A stretch of DNA of 10,570 nt from Gemmatimonadota bacterium. Its GTDB lineage: Bacteria; Gemmatimonadota; Gemmatimonadetes; Palauibacterales; Palauibacteraceae. This document shows positions 6,246-10,570 of the stretch, piece after piece. Location: positions 1 to 10,570 of the forward strand of contig JAENXO010000049.1 in assembly GCA_016649455.1 (NCBI GenBank). Reading direction: 5' to 3'. Below the pieces are notes generated by a model. It did not search any database. It was not told the DNA's origin and saw nothing but the letters and a program-made list of their open reading frames with translations. The position numbers were made by a program, and so were the translations under genes. The stretch's first letter is position 1. Every line of letters begins with the position of its first letter.

Positions 6246-6725
6246 TCAGGGGTTGACGCGGTTCACAACTACGAGGGATCCGCTGTCTACGCAGCTGCCC
6301 GTGGCGCCAACCCAGGTCCAGGTCTCGGTCCCTTCCATCCGGTTGTTGCCCGGCTGGACTACCAACTGGAAGTGTGCAGTAGTGGTCCCTGGACCCTCGG
6401 GATAGGAGCCGTCCAGCGATAGCTGGGTTCCGGCGAGGGTACCGGTGAACGCATGCGGGCCAGTGTCGGGATTCGAATTCCAGTCACTCATTACCGTGAC
6501 CGCATTGCCCACCACCGTGATCTCGGTCTCCGCGTTCCAGGGCGGCTCGTTGTTTCCGGCGCATGCGCCGGTCTCGGTAATGATCGTCACACCGAAATTC
6601 CAGGTACCGGCGATCTCCGTTGATGCCGAACCCTCGTATGGCGTGTCTTCCGCGCAGCTGAGGGAGGTGATTACAGCCAGTGCCAGGATCGGCAGGGTAG
6701 CCCAACGTAAGTAACTTGACGACAT
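6246..6725 (-). CDS. Small lipoprotein with predicted beta-barrel (lipocalin-like) domain, 159 aa
   Basis: The product is predicted to be exported and lipid-anchored. The signal peptide begins MSSSYLRWATLPILALAV and ends in S-L-S-C (Cys24), a slightly unusual lipobox because -3 is Ser. The mature part alternates short strands and turns (AGTWNFGVTII, TEITVVGNAVTVMSD, HAFTGTLAGTQLSLDGSYP, TAHFQLVVQPGNNRMEGTETWTW), like the small lipocalin-like lipoproteins found in many Gemmatimonadota-type genomes. Two further cysteines (55 and 145) could form a disulfide closing the barrel. The start at 6725 is chosen over a longer frame (to 6836) because AGGAG (minus strand, 6737-6733) lies seven bases before it and the signal peptide begins there. 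The gene is transcribed away from the HupE-like gene. Ligand unknown. Confidence 0.78.
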   Translation of the reverse strand: MSSSYLRWATLPILALAVITSLSCAEDTPYEGSASTEIAGTWNFGVTIITETGACAGNNEPPWNAETEITVVGNAVTVMSDWNSNPDTGPHAFTGTLAGTQLSLDGSYPEGPGTTTAHFQLVVQPGNNRMEGTETWTWVGATGSCVDSGSLVVVNRVNP

Positions 6726-6732
6726 GAGATTT

Positions 6733-6737
6733 CTCCT
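6733..6737 (-). promoter_or_regulatory. Ribosome binding site fixing the lipoprotein start at 6725
   Basis: Read on the minus strand, AGGAG is followed by seven bases and then the ATG at 6725-6723. It decides against the upstream in-frame ATG at 6836, which would add 37 residues lacking signal-peptide character. Confidence 0.7.
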
Positions 6738-6776
6738 GGCCGAGGGGGACACTCTGGCAAGAGGGGGGTGCCAACC

Positions 6777-6805
6777 AATATCCGTTTTGTCGCAATCGGT
6801 TTCAA
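6777..6805 (-). promoter_or_regulatory. Probable promoter of the minus-strand lipoprotein gene
   Basis: On the minus strand TTGAAA (6805-6800, five of six to TTGACA) is followed after exactly 17 bases by GATATT (6782-6777, four of six to TATAAT). Transcription would begin near 6770, giving a leader of about 45 bases before the ATG at 6725. Confidence 0.5.
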
Positions 6806-6809
6806 ACCG
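6797..6809. promoter_or_regulatory. Perfect palindrome over the -35 box, possible operator
   Basis: CGGTTT-C-AAACCG has two perfect six-base arms around one central base. It covers the -35 hexamer (6800-6805) of the lipoprotein promoter, so a bound dimer would block RNA polymerase. It also lies in the space shared with the divergent HupE-like gene. Confidence 0.4.
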
Positions 6810-6822
6810 TGGAGGACGGCCT

Positions 6823-6873
6823 GTTCCGCACAACAACCAGACCGTCTCGCCTGTTAAGGAAGGGTAGCGGAAC
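6823..6873. repeat. Inverted repeat GTTCCGC/GCGGAAC and direct repeat GCCTGTT upstream of the HupE-like gene
   Basis: GTTCCGC (6823-6829) and GCGGAAC (6867-6873) are perfect seven-base inverted copies 37 bases apart. GCCTGTT occurs at 6819-6825 and again 30 bases later at 6849-6855, close to three helical turns. Both lie in the 190-base divergent intergenic region; chance cannot be excluded. Confidence 0.25.
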
Positions 6874-6910
6874 GTCAGAGTCGGGCCGGATTCACGCTGA
6901 AACGCGACAG

Positions 6911-6915
6911 AAGGA
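6911..6915 (+). promoter_or_regulatory. Shine-Dalgarno abutting the start codon of the HupE-like gene
   Basis: AAGGA directly touches the ATG at 6916 with no spacer. The frame has a stop at 6898 and no other usual start before the conserved region, so the ATG seems right. Initiation may be inefficient or may use different pairing. Confidence 0.5.
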
Positions 6916-7545
6916 ATGATCTCCGAGTTTCTCGTCTATCTCCGGCTCGGCTTCGAGCACATCACGGACGTGGGTGGTTATGATCACCTGTTGTTCGTCG
7001 CAGCCCTGACCGCGACGGACCTCGGGCGATTTCGCCGCCTGTTCTGGCTGGTGACCGCGTTCACGGTCGGGCATTCGATTACGCTCGCACTGGCGACTCT
7101 GGACCTCGTCAGGGTGGATACTTCACTCGTCGAAATCCTGATCCCGGTGACCATTCTGGTCACTTCCGCGGTCAACGCCTTCTGGTGGGGATTCGGGAAG
7201 CGGCCTGAATCACCGGAGGACAGCAGCCCGGAAGAACCCGTAGAATCCGAGACGCGAGTTCGATACCTGCTCGCGGTGGCGTTCGGGTTGATTCACGGTC
7301 TTGGTTTCTCGACCTTTCTGCGGGCGGCCCTCGGGTGGGAAGAGAACGTCTTTCTGCCGCTGTTGTCGTTCAACATCGGACTCGAGATCGGTCAGCTGGC
7401 GATCGTGGCAGTTCTGTCACTGGTCGCATTTCTGCTGATCAGGGGCCTGGGGCTGACGCGCCGGGCCTGGGTACTGGGAGTTTCGGCGATCACGGGGGGT
7501 ATGGCCCTCGTGCTCTTGTTGCAGAGGATTCAATTTCCGACCTGA
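6916..7545 (+). CDS. HupE/UreJ-family membrane protein (possible metal permease), 209 aa
   Basis: This is an integral cytoplasmic-membrane protein with about six helices (roughly 22-34, 41-61, 71-92, 115-137, 143-175, 184-203) and an acidic, Pro/Ser-rich cytosolic loop at about 95-113. Family motifs are clear: FEH (His15) followed by GYDHLLF (Asp23, His24), FTVGHSITLALA (His53), FGLIHGLGFS (His127), and FNIGLEIGQ (Asn153, Glu157). HupE proteins of hydrogenase clusters transport nickel through an HX5DH motif; here the spacing is HX7DH, as in the HupE_UreJ_2 subfamily of unproven substrate. No hydrogenase or urease genes are nearby. The gene ends 40 bases before the M1 peptidase gene, consistent with an operon. 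A metal-transport role is inference. Confidence 0.88.
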   Translation: MISEFLVYLRLGFEHITDVGGYDHLLFVAALTATDLGRFRRLFWLVTAFTVGHSITLALATLDLVRVDTSLVEILIPVTILVTSAVNAFWWGFGKRPESPEDSSPEEPVESETRVRYLLAVAFGLIHGLGFSTFLRAALGWEENVFLPLLSFNIGLEIGQLAIVAVLSLVAFLLIRGLGLTRRAWVLGVSAITGGMALVLLLQRIQFPT

Positions 7546-7585
7546 ATCTGGTCGGCGCGGATTCACCGCGAGGAAGAGGGAAGCG

Positions 7586-9658
7586 ATGAACAGGAAGTGG
7601 ATGCAGCGGCTCGGAGCCGTCGCGGTGGTTACCGCGGGGCTTCTCCTGGCTTCGGCTCCGGTGGCCCAGGCTCAGAACTGGCTTCACCCGGACTCGGCAG
7701 GACGCACCAACCAGTCGATATTCCGACCGCTCGAGGACTGGCCGGCCCCCAACGACTACCGGGCCGGCTCCGGGGCGCCCGGCGGGAGGTACTGGCAGCA
7801 GAAAGTGGACTACCGGATCGAGACCTCGATCGACACGGTGGCCCACGCCGTCTCCGGCTCGGAGCACATCACCTATCACAACAACTCTCCGGACGTGCTG
7901 GACTACCTGTGGGTGCAGCTGGACCAGAATGTTCGTTCGATCGAGCACAGCCGGACCTACAAGCTCCGGGGAGCCCTGCCGGAAGAGATCGATCCGCGTG
8001 CCAGACGATGGCTTGGAGTGGACCCGTTCGACGGCGGCTACGACATCACGCGAGTCCAGGTGGTCGGAGAGGATGGTCGGCTGGCCGATGCGGCCTACCG
8101 GATCAACAGCACTCTGATGAAGGTGTCGCTGCCGTATCCCGTCATGCCCGGTGAGTCCACCGAGCTGGAGATCGATTGGAGCTTCCTGATTCCAGACAAC
8201 GGTCGGGGTGCAAAGGAAGAGGTGAGCGACGGCTGGATCTACGAGAACGCCCAGTGGTTCCCGCGACTGTCAGTGTACGACGACGTGAACGGCTGGCAGA
8301 CCGACCAGTTCCTCGGCCGGGGTGAATTCTATCTCGAATTCGGGGACTACGACGTCCAGATCACGGTACCGGCGAATCACATCGTCGAGGCGACCGGCGT
8401 CCTGCAGAACCCGGAGGACGTACTGACGTCGACGCAGCGCGAGAGGCTGAGAGCGGCCTATACGAGTCGAACACCGGTATACATCGTCGAACCCGACGAG
8501 GTGATGACAGCGGCCAGCCGTCCGACCCAGGACGGGACCCTGACCTGGCACTACGTGGCCAAGAACGTGAGGGACTTCGCGTGGGCGTCCTCCAAGACGT
8601 TCGTGTGGGACGCGGCGGGATTCCAGTATCGGCCCGATCAGCAGCCGATCGCCGTGCACTCGCTGTACCCGCGGGACGCGATGCCGCTGTGGAACGAGAT
8701 CTCGACTCTCGCTGTGTTGCAGACGCTCGAGACATACGGCCGGATGGCGTTCGAGTACCCCTACCCCAAGGCGACCAATATCAATGGTCCGGTCGGCGGG
8801 ATGGAGTATCCGATGGTGGCGTTCTGCGGCGCGCGGCCGCGCGGCGACGTGGAGGGTGGCTATTCAGACGGCATGAAGTACGCCCTGATCGGCGTGACGA
8901 TTCACGAGGTCGGGCATAACTGGTTCCCGATGATCGTGAACTCGGACGAGCGGAAATGGACCTGGATGGACGAGGGTCTGAACACGTTCCTGCAGCATTA
9001 CGCCGAAGTCGATCTGGATCCTGAGTTCCCGCGCTGGAGGGGCTCGCCGCAGCAGATCGTGGAGTACATGCGCGATCCGGACCAGGTCCCGATCATGACC
9101 CACTCGGACCTGATCCATAAGGACTTCGGAAACAACGGTTACACGAAGCCGGCGGCCGGCCTGACGATGCTGCGGGAAGCGGTGCTCGGTCCGGAGGTGT
9201 TCGACGAGGCGTTCAGCGGATACGCACAACGCTGGGCGTTCAAGAAGCCGCAGCCGTCCGACTTCTTCCGTTCGATGGATGAAGGCGCGGGTGAGGACAT
9301 GGCCTGGATGTGGCGCGGCTGGTTCTACACCACGCATGCCAACGACCAGAAGGTCGCGGATGTCACGCGGCAGAGCACTGAAGAGCTGCTCGGCTCGGCG
9401 GAGCGCGGGCGCTACTACTACCGGATCAAGCTCCAGAACGAGGGCGGTCTCGTGACGCCGGTCCAGATGGACGTGACGTTCGAGGATGGAACCGTGGAGC
9501 GGATCGATCTGCCGGTAGATGTCTGGCGGGCGAACGAGAAAGAGTTCGTGTTCGGTCTGTTCACGGACGATGAACTGACGAAGGTCGTGGTCGATCCGGA
9601 CGGCTGGTTTGCGGACATCGACCGGGATGACAACGAATGGGTGGCGCAGACGACGTGA
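7586..9658 (+). CDS. Secreted M1-family zinc metallopeptidase (690 aa)
   Basis: The enzyme is predicted to release N-terminal residues from peptides outside the cytoplasmic membrane. A Sec signal peptide (basic MNRKWMQRLG, hydrophobic core, A-Q-A|Q near residue 29) precedes the mature protein. An N-terminal beta domain (about 70-280) is followed by the catalytic domain. It has GGMEYPM (404-410), the counterpart of the GxMEN exopeptidase motif with Tyr in place of Asn. The zinc site is H-E-V-G-H (440-444), followed after 18 residues by the third ligand Glu463 in W-M-D-E-G. An Ig-like C-terminal strand region (about 610-690) ends the protein. FAWASSKTFVWDA (331-343) is typical of bacterial M1 relatives. 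GAGGGA at 7576-7581 gives the start. It follows the HupE-like gene by 40 bases. Substrate specificity is unknown. Confidence 0.92.
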   Translation: MNRKWMQRLGAVAVVTAGLLLASAPVAQAQNWLHPDSAGRTNQSIFRPLEDWPAPNDYRAGSGAPGGRYWQQKVDYRIETSIDTVAHAVSGSEHITYHNNSPDVLDYLWVQLDQNVRSIEHSRTYKLRGALPEEIDPRARRWLGVDPFDGGYDITRVQVVGEDGRLADAAYRINSTLMKVSLPYPVMPGESTELEIDWSFLIPDNGRGAKEEVSDGWIYENAQWFPRLSVYDDVNGWQTDQFLGRGEFYLEFGDYDVQITVPANHIVEATGVLQNPEDVLTSTQRERLRAAYTSRTPVYIVEPDEVMTAASRPTQDGTLTWHYVAKNVRDFAWASSKTFVWDAAGFQYRPDQQPIAVHSLYPRDAMPLWNEISTLAVLQTLETYGRMAFEYPYPKATNINGPVGGMEYPMVAFCGARPRGDVEGGYSDGMKYALIGVTIHEVGHNWFPMIVNSDERKWTWMDEGLNTFLQHYAEVDLDPEFPRWRGSPQQIVEYMRDPDQVPIMTHSDLIHKDFGNNGYTKPAAGLTMLREAVLGPEVFDEAFSGYAQRWAFKKPQPSDFFRSMDEGAGEDMAWMWRGWFYTTHANDQKVADVTRQSTEELLGSAERGRYYYRIKLQNEGGLVTPVQMDVTFEDGTVERIDLPVDVWRANEKEFVFGLFTDDELTKVVVDPDGWFADIDRDDNEWVAQTT

Positions 9659-9704
9659 TCCGGCTCCCCAGGTTCGTCGTGGCGCTGATATTTCCCTCGT
9701 GTTC

Positions 9705-9713
9705 AGGGGAGGA
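9705..9713 (+). promoter_or_regulatory. Strong ribosome binding site for the nuclease gene
   Basis: AGGGGAGGA is followed by three bases and the ATG at 9717. It supports that start for a frame that is open to the window edge. CCCT at 9694-9697 could pair with AGGG at 9705-9708, partly covering the site. Confidence 0.65.
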
Positions 9714-9716
9714 CTG

Positions 9717-10570
9717 ATGGCGTTCGAGGTCCACCCCTTCCCGGAATTTTCGTGGTCGCAGAGCAGGCGATCGATGTTTCGGGAGTGTCCACGCAAGTAC
9801 TTCTGGAACTACTACGGTGCGCACAACGGCTGGCTGCGCGACGCTCCCGCGGAGGCCCGGGCCGCCTGGCGACTGAAGAAGATCTCGAACCTCCACATGA
9901 CGCTCGGAAACGTGGTGCACGATGTCGCGGCCGAAGCGATTCAGCGCGTGCGGGGCGGGGGGGGCGTGCCGTCCGGTCCGGAGCTGATCGAAGCGGGGCG
10001 CTCCCGGATGAACCGGGCGTGGCAGCAGGCCCGACAGCTGGAGGAATGGGAGCGAAGTCCGGGTCGTCATCCCATGATGATGGAGTTCTATCGTGGCACG
10101 GGACCGTCGCAGGACCTGGTGGTCCTGATCCGGGAGCGACTGTACTCCTGCCTGCGGAATCTCCCGGCTTCGGAGAGCTTCAGGGAAGCGGTGGAATCGC
10201 CGCAGGTAGAGGTGAAGGAAGTCGACCGACTGGACTTTCTGGATCTGGAGGGAGTCAAGCTGTACGCCCGGCCGGACCTCCTCTACAGGCTCGGCGATGC
10301 GTGGCGGATCGTGGACTGGAAGACGGGGGCCCGTGCCGCCGGTCACTCCGCTCAGCTCCGCATCTACGCAGTGTACCTGCGCGAGCGCGCGGATCTCACG
10401 GCCGGGCCGATCATCGGCCGGCTGGAGTACCTGTCGGACGGCGAATCGATCAGCGTGCCGATCACCGACCGTGACATCGCGGAGGAGCGCCGGGCGATCC
10501 AGGACAGCGTAGAGGCCATGCGGACCTATCTCGCCGAGCCCCTGCGGAACGCCGCGAAGCCCATGGATCA
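9717..10570 (+). CDS. PD-(D/E)XK nuclease, RecB family (PDDEXK_1-like), 3' end outside window
   Basis: This is a predicted metal-dependent DNA nuclease of the RecB/AddB-C/Cas4-like superfamily; 284 codons are visible and the frame is open at the right edge. The N-terminus has FSWSQSRRSMFRECPRKYFW, the usual 'S-x-S-x-x-x-x-x-x-C-P-R-x-[FY]' start, with Cys24 as a likely first ligand of an iron-sulfur cluster. G-N-V-V-H (64-68) and Glu73 fit the GxxxHxxxxE motif. The catalytic core is P-D-L-L-Y (Asp187), I-V-D-W-K-T-G (Asp200, Lys202), then Q-L-R-I-Y (Gln213, Tyr217). The remaining cluster cysteines would lie beyond the window. No helicase domain precedes it, so it is a stand-alone nuclease, or its partner lies downstream. 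It follows the M1 gene by 58 bases with its own strong Shine-Dalgarno. Confidence 0.9.
   Translation, partial: MAFEVHPFPEFSWSQSRRSMFRECPRKYFWNYYGAHNGWLRDAPAEARAAWRLKKISNLHMTLGNVVHDVAAEAIQRVRGGGGVPSGPELIEAGRSRMNRAWQQARQLEEWERSPGRHPMMMEFYRGTGPSQDLVVLIRERLYSCLRNLPASESFREAVESPQVEVKEVDRLDFLDLEGVKLYARPDLLYRLGDAWRIVDWKTGARAAGHSAQLRIYAVYLRERADLTAGPIIGRLEYLSDGESISVPITDRDIAEERRAIQDSVEAMRTYLAEPLRNAAKPMD

Noticed and set aside
6090..6422. 110-codon + strand open frame running through the terminator at 6173-6211 and into the antisense of the lipoprotein gene
   Set aside because: It would have to pass a strong terminator and overlaps the lipoprotein gene, and its product shows no family features.
8864..9796. 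310-codon minus-strand open frame across the end of the M1 gene and the start of the nuclease gene
   Set aside because: It is antisense to two well-supported genes and shows no domain or ribosome binding site.
9752..10474. 240-codon + strand open frame overlapping the nuclease
   Set aside because: It is out of frame with all PD-(D/E)XK motifs and is Gly/Arg-rich shadow sequence. The real frame starts at 9717 with a strong RBS and runs off the edge.

Overview
The window is GC-rich DNA with long, tightly packed, G/C-ending reading frames, almost all on the + strand. It looks like a chromosomal region of a Gram-negative-type bacterium. Four proteins carry lipoprotein or Sec signal peptides. The large TPR protein starts with the 'FFAELKRRRVFRVMAVY' membrane module that is common in Gemmatimonadota and relatives. 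The M1 peptidase and the HupE/UreJ protein also resemble versions I associate with Gemmatimonadota and Bacteroidota. A Gemmatimonadota-like host is my inference; there is no rRNA or other taxonomic marker here. I see no insertion sequence, integrase, CRISPR array or tRNA.

Layout. 3-902: 5'-truncated lipoprotein with a tyrosine/dual-specificity phosphatase domain. 1072-1374: small uncharacterised protein. 1455-2198: LppM-like lipoprotein. 2228-2518: thiamine-binding (MTH1187/YkoF-like, UPF0045) protein. 2581-5304: membrane-anchored TolB/FlgO-like TPR protein. 5332-5769: small secreted four-cysteine protein, close behind the TPR gene. 5770-6245: 476 bases without a protein gene, holding two terminator-like hairpins, a palindrome, and a candidate structured RNA gene with its own terminator. 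6246-6725 (minus): small lipoprotein, divergent from the next gene. 6916-7545: HupE/UreJ-type membrane protein. 7586-9658: secreted M1 zinc metallopeptidase. 9717 to the right edge: PD-(D/E)XK (RecB-type) nuclease, cut by the window end.

How the genes may work together. Most products act at or outside the cytoplasmic membrane. Two gene pairs have operon-like spacing: the TPR protein with the four-cysteine secreted protein (27-base gap), and the HupE-like transporter with the M1 metallopeptidase (40-base gap). The nuclease is probably an independent DNA-repair type function, although it follows the peptidase by only 58 bases on the same strand.

The least explained part is the noncoding stretch at 5770-6245. 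A strong terminator at 6173-6211 pairs properly only as + strand RNA (a G-U pair on + becomes an A-C mismatch on minus), and no + strand gene lies directly upstream of it. The sequence from about 6007 to 6171 can be folded by eye into a long interrupted rod just after a TACAAT box. Together these suggest a roughly 200-nucleotide noncoding RNA, possibly 6S-like. This is the best candidate here for something undescribed.
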